DNA from: Pleurocapsa minor GSE-CHR-MK 17-07R
Lineage (GTDB): Bacteria; Chloroflexota; Anaerolineae; Aggregatilineales; Phototrophicaceae
Length of the DNA stretch: 64,000 nt
Direction: 5' to 3'
NCBI GenBank assembly: GCA_019359125.1
Contig: JAHHHY010000006.1
Span: 1-64,000, forward strand
A program made the translations under genes and the position numbers. Shown here piece after piece: positions 41,790-50,243 of this stretch. Under the pieces are notes generated by a model. That model had not been told where the DNA came from. It saw only the letters and a list, made by a program, of their open reading frames with translations, and did no database searches. Numbering within the stretch: position 1 is the first letter of the stretch; the number at the start of each line of letters is the position of its first letter.

Positions 41790-42640
41790 TACCCGGACCT
41801 CAATATCAACGCCCACTGACGAAGAAATCCGGCGCGCCCGAGATTTATGTGACCAACACGCGCCCGGAGCATGTCCCTGCGCTTGCGCGCCTGCAGCGCA
41901 TCGTGTTTCCCACGCTTGAAGACCACGAGCTGTTCACCGAAGCAAAATACCTGAAACACCTGGAGCTGTTCCCGGAAGGGCAGTTTGTCGCGCTGGCCAG
42001 GACCCCTGAAGGGGATATCCCGGTCGCGGCGACCTCCACCTACCGCACCCATTTTGACTTCAATAACCATCAGCACACCTATGAGGAAGCGATCGCCGGC
42101 GGCTGGCTGACGAATCACGACGCCCAGGGCGAGTGGCTGTATGGCGTCGATATGAGCGTGCATCCAGACTATCGCGGTCTGAAGATCGGCCGCAAGCTGT
42201 ATGAGGCGCGCCACGACCTCGTGCGCCGCCTGAACCTGCGCGGCGAAATTGCCGGCGCACTGATACCCGGATATACCCACCACGACCGCAACCTGACCGT
42301 GGCGCAGTACGTGCTGCGCGTGATGCAGGGCAAGCTGCACGACCCCACCCTGTCGATGCAATTGCGAAACGGCTTCCGTATCAAGGGGATTCTGTACGAG
42401 CACATCAGCGACGAACGCTCTGGCAACTGCGCCACGCTGATCGTGCGCGAGAATCCATTCTATGTGACACCTTCGGGCGAACAGGTGCAGCTGCACCACA
42501 GCACCCGCGTCGGCACTTCATCGCATGCGCACAGCGTGAACCATTCGCATGGCAAGGCCCAGCATCAGCATGGCCGCGCCCGCGCGCTGTCTCCGCATCG
42601 CAACAAGCAGGCTGCGCGTCATCCCAACGCGCATTTGTGA
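41786..42640 (+). CDS. GNAT-family acetyltransferase with a histidine-rich C-terminal tail
   Basis: This 284-residue protein has a GNAT domain (about 20-235) with VDMSVHPDYRGLKIGRKLYE (R130-G-L-K-I-G135) as the acetyl-CoA pyrophosphate loop. After residue 235 the protein ends in a basic tail with eleven histidines in the last 50 residues (SHAHSVNHSHGKAQHQHG). The tail could bind nickel, zinc or another metal, or nucleic acid. The gene overlaps the ALDH stop by four bases. No substrate can be named. Confidence 0.8.
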   Translation: MIPGPQYQRPLTKKSGAPEIYVTNTRPEHVPALARLQRIVFPTLEDHELFTEAKYLKHLELFPEGQFVALARTPEGDIPVAATSTYRTHFDFNNHQHTYEEAIAGGWLTNHDAQGEWLYGVDMSVHPDYRGLKIGRKLYEARHDLVRRLNLRGEIAGALIPGYTHHDRNLTVAQYVLRVMQGKLHDPTLSMQLRNGFRIKGILYEHISDERSGNCATLIVRENPFYVTPSGEQVQLHHSTRVGTSSHAHSVNHSHGKAQHQHGRARALSPHRNKQAARHPNAHL

Positions 42641-42725
42641 AATATTCGGGATATCGGCTGTATCTCTGCGATAAAATGGCGTCGGCCACACGGGCTGGCG
42701 CCAGGGCGCGCATGTCCGCCCTGAA

Positions 42726-43598
42726 TTATCGATAATGCGCGGCGCGGGTTTCCAGCGCGGATACCACAGCAAACGGCGGCGCCTGCATGCCGATGAACAC
42801 GCCCGGCTTGATCGCCTCTCCGTGAAAATCAGACCCACCCGTCATCAGCAGGTGATAGCGCGCAGCGGCGGCCTTCAGGTTCAGCCGCGCATTTTCGTCG
42901 TTGGACGGGTGAAACACCTCGACGCCATCCAGCCCGGCGCCCGCCAGCCGCTCCAGCAGCGCCAGATAGCCCTCCACCAGCGCCGGATGCGCCATCACGG
43001 CCACCCCGCCCGCCTCGTGAATCAGCGCAATGGCATCTTCAGGCGTCACGCGCAGGCGCGGCACATAGGCCGGCGCGCCATTATGCAGGAAGCGGTCGAA
43101 GGCCTCGCGCACGGTCTCCACGTGGCCGGCCTCGACCATGGCGCGGGCGATATGCGGCCGCCCCACCGAGGCCCCCTCTGCGAACTGCGCCACCCGCTCC
43201 CACGAGATCGTCACGCCCAACGCCGCCAGCTTTTCCACGATGCGCCGGCCGCGCGACACGCGCGCCTCGCGCATGGCCGCCAGTTTTTCCTGTAAGGCCG
43301 CGCTGTCGCGGTCGATGAAATAGCCCAGCATATGGACATCCAGCGTGCGCTCCCGGCCTTTTTCGGCGTCGAAGGTCGTCTCGGCGGCGCTGATTTCGAT
43401 GCCCGGGATAATGCGCAGGGGTTTTGTCAGGGGGGCGGTGACGGCCGCGGCTGCGATCGCCTCAGCGATGCCGTCGGTGGTGTCGTGGTCGGTGATGGCC
43501 AGCACGCGGATATCGCGCGCACGCGCCATCCGAACGACTTCAGAGGGCGCGTGCTGGCCATCACTGGCATGGGTGTGGACGTGCAGGTCGATGCGCAT
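42726..43598 (-). CDS. PHP-domain phosphoesterase (RNase AM/YciV-like)
   Basis: This 290-residue protein has the PHP motifs: DLHVHTHASDG (first metal ligands), AITDHDTTDG, an IPGIEISAAE segment, and HPALVEG and TGGSDFHG late in the sequence. This matches the family of Escherichia coli YciV/RNase AM and other 3',5'-nucleoside bisphosphate phosphatases. It lacks polymerase domains, so it is a stand-alone hydrolase of nucleotides or RNA 5' ends. It is encoded convergently with the GNAT gene. Confidence 0.88.
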   Translation of the reverse strand: MRIDLHVHTHASDGQHAPSEVVRMARARDIRVLAITDHDTTDGIAEAIAAAAVTAPLTKPLRIIPGIEISAAETTFDAEKGRERTLDVHMLGYFIDRDSAALQEKLAAMREARVSRGRRIVEKLAALGVTISWERVAQFAEGASVGRPHIARAMVEAGHVETVREAFDRFLHNGAPAYVPRLRVTPEDAIALIHEAGGVAVMAHPALVEGYLALLERLAGAGLDGVEVFHPSNDENARLNLKAAAARYHLLMTGGSDFHGEAIKPGVFIGMQAPPFAVVSALETRAAHYR

Positions 43599-43644
43599 GG
43601 CACAAGCCTTTCTGGTTCAGGCCGGGGACGATGCGCTGCCTGCG

Positions 43645-44013
43645 TCAGTCCTGCGGCTTCTCATTCTCTGTCTGGCGGCGCGGCTCCACGATAAAGCGGA
43701 CGGCCGTGCGTTCCTGGCTGTCGATCTGGACTTCAGTGAAATAAGGCACGCAGGCGATATCGATCTGATCCCCGGCCAGGTACCCGCGCGCGATCGCCAG
43801 CGCCTTGACGGCCTGGTTGACCGCGCCAGCGCCGATGGCCTGCACTTCCGCATGGCGATGTTCGCGCATCACGGCGGCGATGGCCCCGGCGACCGAGGTC
43901 GAGCGTGATTTGGCCGAGACGCGGATCAGGTCAGCGTGATTGGGGCTGCTGCTAACGATATCGCTTTCTTCAAAATCCTGAAAGCCGGAAGCTGGCTCAT
44001 TGTGTTCCGTCAT
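43645..44013 (-). CDS. Stage V sporulation protein S (SpoVS)-like protein
   Basis: This 122-residue protein has a 28-residue acidic lead and then an Alba-like SpoVS domain: LIRVSAKSRSTSVAGAIAAV, AEVQAIGAGAVNQAVKALAI and FVEVQID-like strands ending in RTAVRFIVEPR. SpoVS proteins occur widely in bacteria that do not sporulate. They probably bind nucleic acid. The ATG at 44013 has TGAGGGA upstream. It is divergent from the dnaA region and points away from it. Confidence 0.9.
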   Translation of the reverse strand: MTEHNEPASGFQDFEESDIVSSSPNHADLIRVSAKSRSTSVAGAIAAVMREHRHAEVQAIGAGAVNQAVKALAIARGYLAGDQIDIACVPYFTEVQIDSQERTAVRFIVEPRRQTENEKPQD

Positions 44014-44718
44014 AGTTCCCTCATTCAGCGGTGGGGTGTGCGGACGACTGACTGTTACTGCATGGAAGTGTTGCGATTGTAACCGTGCCCAAATCTTTTG
44101 TCTATACTTTGGAAATGGAAGTCGTAATATATTCGTTAAAAAGTTGTCACATGGGATATAGGCGTTGTGCGACCTGGTGCGTCCCGTGGAAAAAAACTTC
44201 TTGCACCACTTGGGCAATGGTTATCCCAATGTAAAAAGATCCACGACATGTGGCCTGATTGTTTCAGCGCCTGTAATGTGCCCCAAAACAGACTCTTTAT
44301 CCCCATATTACCCAATGCAGGTTGCGATAACTGCGATAACTTGGGTTAAATTGGGTATGTCTGTGTGTATTACAAACGGTGTGTAAAAACGCGCTGCTGC
44401 AACTCGTTTCCCAACCTTAAAGTTTTCCGATTTTTAAAGTTTCTTGATTGCCCCAGATACCAGCGTGGGCTATACTGACTTTTACGCTGCAAGTCACAAA
44501 AGCAGCAGCCTCCAGGGTCATGCCACCGTGCAGTTTCGAGCGTAAGTAACCTCGAAAACCACAGCAGAATATAAGGTTTTTCCCGTACACAGAGCGGGTG
44601 CGCCTTTGCTTTGTCTGCTCCCGGAGGTCTGTCAGTCGTATTTTGAGATTCGTGGGGCGATGCTGGCCTGTCCGGGCCAGACGCCGAAGCGCAGTACACA
44701 CACAGGGAAGCTGGGAAC
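44014..44718. other. Candidate chromosomal replication origin (oriC) and dnaA leader
   Basis: A 705-bp non-coding gap, AT-richer than its flanks. Motifs close to the DnaA box consensus TTATCCACA are clustered from 44210 to 44360: TTATCCCCA (44297-44305, one mismatch), TTATCCCAA (44221-44229), TTACCCAAT (44308-44316) and, on the minus strand, TTAACCCAA and ATACCCAAT (44341-44358). Two tandem TGCGATAAC repeats (44323-44340) lie beside them. Position next to dnaA supports oriC. Small open frames inside do not look coding. Confidence 0.6.
44448..44476 (+). promoter_or_regulatory. Probable dnaA promoter
   Basis: TTGCCC (44448-44453) and TATACT (44471-44476) are 17 bases apart. The leader to the GTG start would be about 235 bases. 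Confidence 0.5.
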
Positions 44719-46191
44719 GTGAACGCTCAAGACGCATGGAATGCCGCACTATCACAACTGGAGCTTCAGCTCGACCGCACGACGTTCGAGATGTGGCTGC
44801 GGGGCGCTGTCCTCATGCAGGTGGAGGACAACACCTTTGTGGTGGGTGTGAAGAGCATGGCCGCGCGCGATATGCTGGCCCAGCGTCTGTATCGCAATGT
44901 GCGCAAGGTCGTCAGCGATGTGTATGGCCACCCCGTCGAACTGCGCTTTGAGCTGAAGAAGTCCAGCCAGCCAGCCCGCAGCGAACAGCGGGCCAATGAC
45001 CTGCCGCTGTTCCGCCTGATGGCCGAGCAGGGCCACGAGATCGAGAAGCAGGCGTCGTCGCTGGCCGCGCTGGAATCGCACACCGCCCCGCTGAACCAGA
45101 TCGATACCCTGCAAACGCCCGACACGACCGTGCCGCTGCATCAGCGCATCGCCCGGCCGAAACTGCGCGACCTGCCAGAATCGACGCTGAACGACCGCTT
45201 CACCTTCGACCGCTTCATCGCCGGCAGCAGCAACCAGATGATTTACGAGGCGGCGCTGGCCGTGGCCGAAAAACCGGGCATGAACTACAACCCATTCTTC
45301 GTCTATGGGGGCGTCGGCGTGGGCAAGACGCACATGCTGCAGGCCATCGCCCATGCCTACCGCAGCCGCGGCCTGCGCGTGCTGTATGTGACCAGCGAGG
45401 CCTTCACCAACGACCTGATCGACTCGTTCCGCAGCAAGACGCAGGCCATGTTCCGCGAGCGTTATCGCTCGGCCGACGCGCTGGTGATCGACGATATCCA
45501 GTTCCTGAAAGACAAAGAGAGCACGCAGGAAGAATTCTTCCACACGTTCAACTCGCTCAGCGGCTTCAACAAGCAGATCGTCATCGCGTCGGACGAGCAT
45601 CCGGAGCGCCTGACCACGCTGGAGGCGCGCCTGCGTTCGCGCTTCGAGGGCGGGCTGGTGATGGAAGTCAAGCTGCCCGACCTGGAGACGCGCATCGCCA
45701 TCCTGAAGATGTGGGCCGAAGAAGCGGGCATGCATCTGGATGCCAACGTGCTGGAATACGTGGCGGCCCGCGTGCACAAGCACATGCGCGAGATGCAGGG
45801 CGTGTTCAAGAAGCTGCTGGCCAACCAGCAGATCACGCGCGAATCGATCAGCGTGGAAGAAGCCGCCAGCGAAATCAGCGGGTTCCACCGGCCGCGCTAT
45901 GCCATGACGATGCACACGGTCATCGAGACTGTGGCCGAGCATCACGGCATGACCGCCGCCGACCTGATTGGCCCGCGCCGCACCGGCCTGATCAACCAGG
46001 CGCGCCAGATTGCCATGCTGCTGTGCCGCGAGCTGACCAACAGCTCACTGCCGCAGATCGGCGATGCTTTCGGCGGGCGCAAGCACAGCACCGTGCTCTA
46101 TTCCATCCAGCGCGCCAATGACGAGATGGAGCAGGACGACGCCATCTGCCACGTGGTCGAGAGCATCCGCACCAAGCTGATTCACCACTGA
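44719..46191 (+). CDS. dnaA: Chromosomal replication initiator protein DnaA
   Basis: This 490-residue initiator has the four DnaA domains: an N-terminal interaction domain (1-85), a variable linker (86-150), the AAA+ core with Walker A GGVGVGKT (197-204) and Walker B LVIDDIQFL (D258, D259), and the C-terminal DNA-binding helix-turn-helix. The DnaA signature appears as GGRKHSTVLYSI. The loop before ARQIAMLL reads GPRRTGLIN rather than the common 'KKRSREIV', which may change box recognition. It starts at GTG with AGGGAAG upstream. Confidence 0.97.
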   Translation: MNAQDAWNAALSQLELQLDRTTFEMWLRGAVLMQVEDNTFVVGVKSMAARDMLAQRLYRNVRKVVSDVYGHPVELRFELKKSSQPARSEQRANDLPLFRLMAEQGHEIEKQASSLAALESHTAPLNQIDTLQTPDTTVPLHQRIARPKLRDLPESTLNDRFTFDRFIAGSSNQMIYEAALAVAEKPGMNYNPFFVYGGVGVGKTHMLQAIAHAYRSRGLRVLYVTSEAFTNDLIDSFRSKTQAMFRERYRSADALVIDDIQFLKDKESTQEEFFHTFNSLSGFNKQIVIASDEHPERLTTLEARLRSRFEGGLVMEVKLPDLETRIAILKMWAEEAGMHLDANVLEYVAARVHKHMREMQGVFKKLLANQQITRESISVEEAASEISGFHRPRYAMTMHTVIETVAEHHGMTAADLIGPRRTGLINQARQIAMLLCRELTNSSLPQIGDAFGGRKHSTVLYSIQRANDEMEQDDAICHVVESIRTKLIHH

Positions 46192-46225
46192 GCATCCGCC
46201 AACAACGTACAGGCCGCCAGACACG

Positions 46226-46260
46226 ACGCGCCCCGGCATCACCGGGCGCGTTTTTGTTTT
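46226..46260 (+). terminator. dnaA terminator
   Basis: ACGCGCCC pairs with GGGCGCGT and is followed by TTTTTGTTTT. Confidence 0.88.
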
Positions 46261-46281
46261 GCGCGCTTCACAGATCAGATG

Positions 46282-46330
46282 GTTGACACTGTCTACTTTT
46301 TGTCATATGCTGATGGGTGACAGTGTCAAC
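46282..46330 (+). promoter_or_regulatory. Promoter flanked by twin TetR-type operators
   Basis: Perfect 12-bp inverted arms GTTGACACTGTC (46282-46293) and GACAGTGTCAAC (46319-46330). Each arm contains its own short dyad, TGACA-x-TGTC(A). The -35 box TTGACA (46283-46288) lies inside the first site, TATGCT (46306-46311) is 17 bases away, and the second site follows. This is a typical TetR-repressor arrangement before the SDR-tetR pair. Confidence 0.7.
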
Positions 46331-46344
46331 TAAAGGAGCCTGAC

Positions 46345-47208
46345 ATGGCCACAACACCCAACAAAACATCCGACATTCCCGCCCGCCTGACCGACAAACA
46401 GCGCGCCTGGCGGGCGCAGTACGGCCCGTGGGCGGTCGTCACCGGCGCGTCTGACGGCATCGGCCGCGAGCTGGCGCGGGCACTGGCCCGGGCAGGGCTG
46501 AACCTGCTGCTGGTGGCGCGCCGTCGCCCGCTGCTGGAGACGCTGGCGAACGAACTCGCGGGGACCTATGGCATCCAGACGCGCGTCGTCCCTGCCGACC
46601 TGACGCAGCGCGCCGATGTGGCCGCCGTGCATGCCGCCGCCGACGGGCTGGACATCGGCCTGCTGGTGGCCAGCGCCGGTTTCGGCACGACCGGCCCGCT
46701 GATTGATGCGCCTGTCCAGGAAGAACTGGACATGGTGGAGGTCAACTGCCAGGCGGTGCTGGCGATGGCCCGGCATTTTGGCCGCCGTTTTGCGACGCAG
46801 CGGCGCGGCGGCATCATCCTGATGAGCTCGCTGGTCGCCTTCCAGGGCGTGCCGATGTCGGCCAATTACGCGGCTACCAAAGCCTATGTGCAGACGCTGG
46901 CGGAAGGCCTGCATCACGAGCTGGCCCCATTTGGCGTGGCTGTGCTGGCTTCCGCGCCCGGCCCAATCCGCAGCGGATTCGCCGCGCGCGCCAATATGCG
47001 TATGGGCCTGTCTGCCGGGCCGGAGGAAGTGGCGCAGGCCACGCTGAACGCGCTGGGGCGAAGCACGACCGTGCGGCCGGGTCGTCTGTCATGGCTGCTG
47101 GGCAATTCGCTGGGGATGCTGCCCCGGCCGGTGCGCGTGCGCGTGATGGCCCGGCTGATGGCGGGCATGACGGGGCATCAGGGGCAGGCGCGCCCGGCGG
47201 CGGTATAA
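46345..47208 (+). CDS. Short-chain dehydrogenase/reductase (YqjQ/DltE-like)
   Basis: This 287-residue SDR has VTGASDGIG near residue 32, the ASAGFG segment where NNAG is usual, and Y-A-A-T-K as the catalytic pair in SANYAATKAYV. C-terminal basic, hydrophobic segments (LSWLLGNSLGMLPRPVRVRV) suggest membrane contact, as in lipid-active SDRs. An AAAGGAG ribosome site is upstream. The tetR gene follows by 41 bp; both are likely controlled by the twin operator. Confidence 0.85.
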   Translation: MATTPNKTSDIPARLTDKQRAWRAQYGPWAVVTGASDGIGRELARALARAGLNLLLVARRRPLLETLANELAGTYGIQTRVVPADLTQRADVAAVHAAADGLDIGLLVASAGFGTTGPLIDAPVQEELDMVEVNCQAVLAMARHFGRRFATQRRGGIILMSSLVAFQGVPMSANYAATKAYVQTLAEGLHHELAPFGVAVLASAPGPIRSGFAARANMRMGLSAGPEEVAQATLNALGRSTTVRPGRLSWLLGNSLGMLPRPVRVRVMARLMAGMTGHQGQARPAAV

Positions 47209-47249
47209 TGGCCGACATGACTTTTTCGCACGCAGGCTGAGAGACCGCC

Positions 47250-47876
47250 ATGGCGCGACCCAAAGCAGCAGGCCGGGACCTCCGCGAGGCATGTATCGCG
47301 GAGGCCCTGAAGATTATCGAGACGGACGGCGTGGAGCAGCTCAGCCTGCGCGAGATTTCCCGTCGGCTGGGCGTCTCGCATCAGGCGCCGTACAAGCATT
47401 TCGCCAGCCGCGACCATATCCTGGCCGAGATCGTGCGCCAGGCATTTGACGCGTTTGCCGCGGAGCTGGATGGCGGCCCGCACACCGGCGATGCGCGCGC
47501 TGATATGTCGGCGATGGGCGAGGCCTATCTGCGCTACGCCCGCGCCCATCCGCTGCAATATCGGCTGATGTTTGGCACGCCGCTGCCCAACCCAGCCGAG
47601 CATCCCGACATGATGCACAGCGCCCGCCACGCCTTCGCCCTGCTGCACGACTGCATCGGCGCGCTGGCCCGCCAGACCGGCCAGTCGCTCGCCGACGAGA
47701 CACGGGTGCTGGATGCCCTGTATGTGTGGGCCACACTGCACGGCATGGCCAGCATGCCGCAGACGAGCGCCGTCGGCACGCTGGGCCTGCCTGAGGGCCT
47801 TCTGCAAGCCCTTACCGGCCACGGCATGCAGCGCATGGGCAGCGCCATGGACGCGGCCTATCCCCCGCAGGAATAA
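47250..47876 (+). CDS. TetR/AcrR-family regulator with a WHG-type C-terminal domain
   Basis: This 208-residue regulator has an N-terminal helix-turn-helix (LSLREISRRLGVSHQAPYKHFASRDHILAEIVR). The C-terminal domain ends with LYVWATLHGMASM, the WHG-type effector domain. It should bind the two TGACA/TGTCA sites before the SDR gene and regulate the pair. The effector is unknown. Confidence 0.9.
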   Translation: MARPKAAGRDLREACIAEALKIIETDGVEQLSLREISRRLGVSHQAPYKHFASRDHILAEIVRQAFDAFAAELDGGPHTGDARADMSAMGEAYLRYARAHPLQYRLMFGTPLPNPAEHPDMMHSARHAFALLHDCIGALARQTGQSLADETRVLDALYVWATLHGMASMPQTSAVGTLGLPEGLLQALTGHGMQRMGSAMDAAYPPQE

Positions 47877-47948
47877 TCCCCCCGCGCAAAGGCAAAACGC
47901 GCTATAGTGGAGGCATCACTGTCCGCATGTGCCGGAGCCTGCCCCCGC

Positions 47949-48503
47949 ATGACCAAAATCTTCGACCGCGACACCCGCCGACTGGCCGCCTACGAGGTCG
48001 CACCGCTGGAAGAACTGCTCACGGTGCTGCTGCGCCAGTGGCGGCGCCCGCTGGCCGGGCATGGCATCGCCTACACCGACGCTGAAGCGGCGGCCCTGGG
48101 CGCGGCCATCGCCCGCCGTGATGACGATCCGCGTTTCCCCGCCCTCAGGATCGCGCTGAATGCGCTGGTCGATGACAGCATGATGGAGCTGTCGCGCTGG
48201 GGCCAGACCTACGCCACGTCGCTCGATGCGCCGATGGACGACATCCCCGGCTGGGAAAGCACGGCTGAATTTCTGGACGTGGCCGAGCGCAAGGCCAACG
48301 CTGAACTGCGCATCGGCACCGGCTCGGCGCTGCTGGTCGCGCTGGGCGAGAAGTCCGCTGCCGCCAACCTGATCGTGCTGGTCCGGCGCGGCATCACCGA
48401 CCTGGACAGCGCCGTTGCGCGCCGCGTGCTGCTGGCCGCGTCTGGTGTGGCGGCCGATGCCCCGGACTGGATTGAGCGGGTCGCGCTGTGGTATCATCAA
48501 TAG
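47949..48503 (+). CDS. Hypothetical protein upstream of radA
   Basis: This 184-residue soluble protein is rich in Ala, Leu, Arg and Asp and is predicted to be helical. I do not recognise a family. Notable features are an N-terminal RRLAAYEVAPLEELLTVLLRQWRRPL stretch, split by proline at its end, and a small, Trp-rich central part (RWGQTYATSL, IPGWES). It has no signal peptide or membrane segment. It lies 41 bp before radA and may be in the same unit. Confidence 0.55.
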   Translation: MTKIFDRDTRRLAAYEVAPLEELLTVLLRQWRRPLAGHGIAYTDAEAAALGAAIARRDDDPRFPALRIALNALVDDSMMELSRWGQTYATSLDAPMDDIPGWESTAEFLDVAERKANAELRIGTGSALLVALGEKSAAANLIVLVRRGITDLDSAVARRVLLAASGVAADAPDWIERVALWYHQ

Positions 48504-48544
48504 AATATCTGTTCTGAAACGCGCTGTCTGAAAGGACGCTGCCG

Positions 48545-49942
48545 ATGCCGCCAAAAACGCGCACCATTTACGTTTGCTCCAACTGTGGCAAGCAAACGCC
48601 GCGCTACATGGGGCGCTGCCCCGCCTGCAACGAGTACAACACCATGCAGGAGGAAGTGCTCGATATTTCACGCGGCAGCAGCCTGCGCGAAGGGGGCAAG
48701 GCGCGCCCGACCAGCACCGGCCTGCCCAATACCGGCCCGGTGCCGCTGAACCAGATCACGATGGACGATGCGCCGCGCGTGGCTGTGCCGATCGAGGAAA
48801 TCAACCGCGTGCTGGGCGGCGGCATCGTGCCCGGCAGCATCTCGCTGATCGGCGGCGACCCCGGCATCGGCAAAAGCACGCTCATCATCCAGATGAGCGC
48901 GGCGCTGGCCAACAGTGCCGGCCCGGTGCTGTATGTCAGCGGCGAGGAAAGCGCGCGCCAGATCAAGATGCGCGCCGACCGCATGGGCCTCGCCTCGGAA
49001 AATCTGTATCTGGTCACCGAGACCAATCTGAGCACGATTTTTGAGCACATCTACAAGCTTCAGCCGATGCTGGTCATCATCGACTCGATCCAGACAGTCT
49101 ATACCGAGGAGAGCGAGTCGTCACCGGGCAGCGTCAGCCAGGTGCGCGAATGCGCCGCCCGCCTGCAAAGCCTGGCCAAGAACAGCCTGACCAGCGTGGT
49201 GCTGATCGGCCATGTGACCAAAGAGGGCAGCATCGCCGGGCCCCGTGTGCTGGAGCACATCGTCGATACCGTGCTGTATCTGGAAGGCGACCCGTTCGGC
49301 ACCTACCGCATCCTGCGCAGCGTGAAGAATCGTTTTGGCGCCACCAGCGAAATCGGCGTGTTTGAGATGACGGGCGAGGGCATGATCGAAGTGCCGAATC
49401 CGTCCGCCGCGTTCCTGGCCGAGCGCATCGCCAATGCACCGGGCACCGCCATCGCCATCACCATGGAGGGCACGCGCCCGCTGCTGGTCGAGGTGCAGGC
49501 GCTGACCAGCCCGACCAGCTACAGCAATCCGCGGCGCACGCCCAACGGCATCGATATTGCTCGCCTGCTGCTCATCAGCGCCGTGCTAACCAAGCGTTTT
49601 GGCCTGAAGCTGCACGAGCAGGATATCTTCATGAACGTGATTGGCGGCCTGAAGGTGGATGAGCCGGCCGCCGACCTGGCCGCGGCGCTCTCGATGGCCA
49701 GCAGCTACTACGACAAGCCGCTGCCGGTGGATATGGCGTTCGTGGGCGAGATCGGCCTGAGCGGGGAACTGCGCGCCGCCGGTCAGCTTCCCGCCCGCCT
49801 GAAAGAGGCCGAGAAGATGGGCTTCGCCCGCGTGATGGTGCCCAAGCTGCGCCGCCGCGTGCCCGACCTGCCGGAGGGCGTCAAGCTGGTCGAGGTGCGC
49901 AACCTGGGCGAGGCGCTGGCCATCGCCGTCCCGCGGGATTGA
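48545..49942 (+). CDS. radA: DNA repair protein RadA (Sms)
   Basis: This 465-residue protein has the N-terminal zinc finger C11-x2-C14...C25-x2-C28, the Walker A motif GGDPGIGKST (103-112), the RadA-specific KNRFG motif (261-265) and a Lon-like C-terminal domain (about 290-465, LPVDMAFVGEIGLSGELRAA). RadA is a hexameric branch-migration helicase in recombination and repair. An AAAGGA ribosome site is seven bases before the ATG. Confidence 0.96.
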   Translation: MPPKTRTIYVCSNCGKQTPRYMGRCPACNEYNTMQEEVLDISRGSSLREGGKARPTSTGLPNTGPVPLNQITMDDAPRVAVPIEEINRVLGGGIVPGSISLIGGDPGIGKSTLIIQMSAALANSAGPVLYVSGEESARQIKMRADRMGLASENLYLVTETNLSTIFEHIYKLQPMLVIIDSIQTVYTEESESSPGSVSQVRECAARLQSLAKNSLTSVVLIGHVTKEGSIAGPRVLEHIVDTVLYLEGDPFGTYRILRSVKNRFGATSEIGVFEMTGEGMIEVPNPSAAFLAERIANAPGTAIAITMEGTRPLLVEVQALTSPTSYSNPRRTPNGIDIARLLLISAVLTKRFGLKLHEQDIFMNVIGGLKVDEPAADLAAALSMASSYYDKPLPVDMAFVGEIGLSGELRAAGQLPARLKEAEKMGFARVMVPKLRRRVPDLPEGVKLVEVRNLGEALAIAVPRD

Positions 49943-50243
49943 GCGGAGCGGGTGCTGAATCAAATCGGAGCACCTGTACGCCTGGCAGTCCCTGCGCGCC
50001 GCCCCGGGTTCAAAACCCGGGGCTACCAAACCGATAAGTCCCTAAAGGGACTACATGTGGTTGCCTCGTGGAGTGCGCATGCCATACGCCTGCTTTTCAG
50101 TCCCTTCAGGGACTTGGGCTTCTTGTAGCCTGGGGTTTTGAACCCCAGGCGGCGGCGGGACGAGAAACGGGCTTCCCAACGAATCTGGCGTCAGTCATTT
50201 TTCCCTCATCCGCCGTGAGAGTTACAGTTGGTACTGCATCCCC
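49943..50243. other. Repeat-filled gap between convergent genes
   Basis: The 301-bp gap is mostly taken up by a mirrored set of four hairpins (50001-50150). No gene is supported. A GGTTCAAAACC stretch looks like a tRNA T-arm but belongs to a palindrome. Confidence 0.6.
50001..50150. repeat. Composite inverted repeat with four hairpins and GTAG marks
   Basis: Order of parts: GCCCCGGGTT-caa-AACCCGGGGC (50001-50023), followed by TACC (GTAG on the other strand); AGTCCCT-aa-AGGGACT (50037-50052); AGTCCCT-tc-AGGGACT (50099-50114); then GTAG and GCCTGGGGTT-ttg-AACCCCAGGC (50128-50150). The outer and inner hairpins mirror each other. This is the same paired, inward-facing GTAG layout as the TCGCGA doublets. 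Confidence 0.82.

Noticed and set aside
44165-44386. Small open frame inside the oriC candidate
   Set aside because: It crosses DnaA-box-like motifs, has low coding-like composition and no ribosome site.
50001-50023. tRNA T-arm-like GGTTCAAAACC
   Set aside because: It is the centre of a perfect palindrome, with no anticodon or acceptor stem around it.
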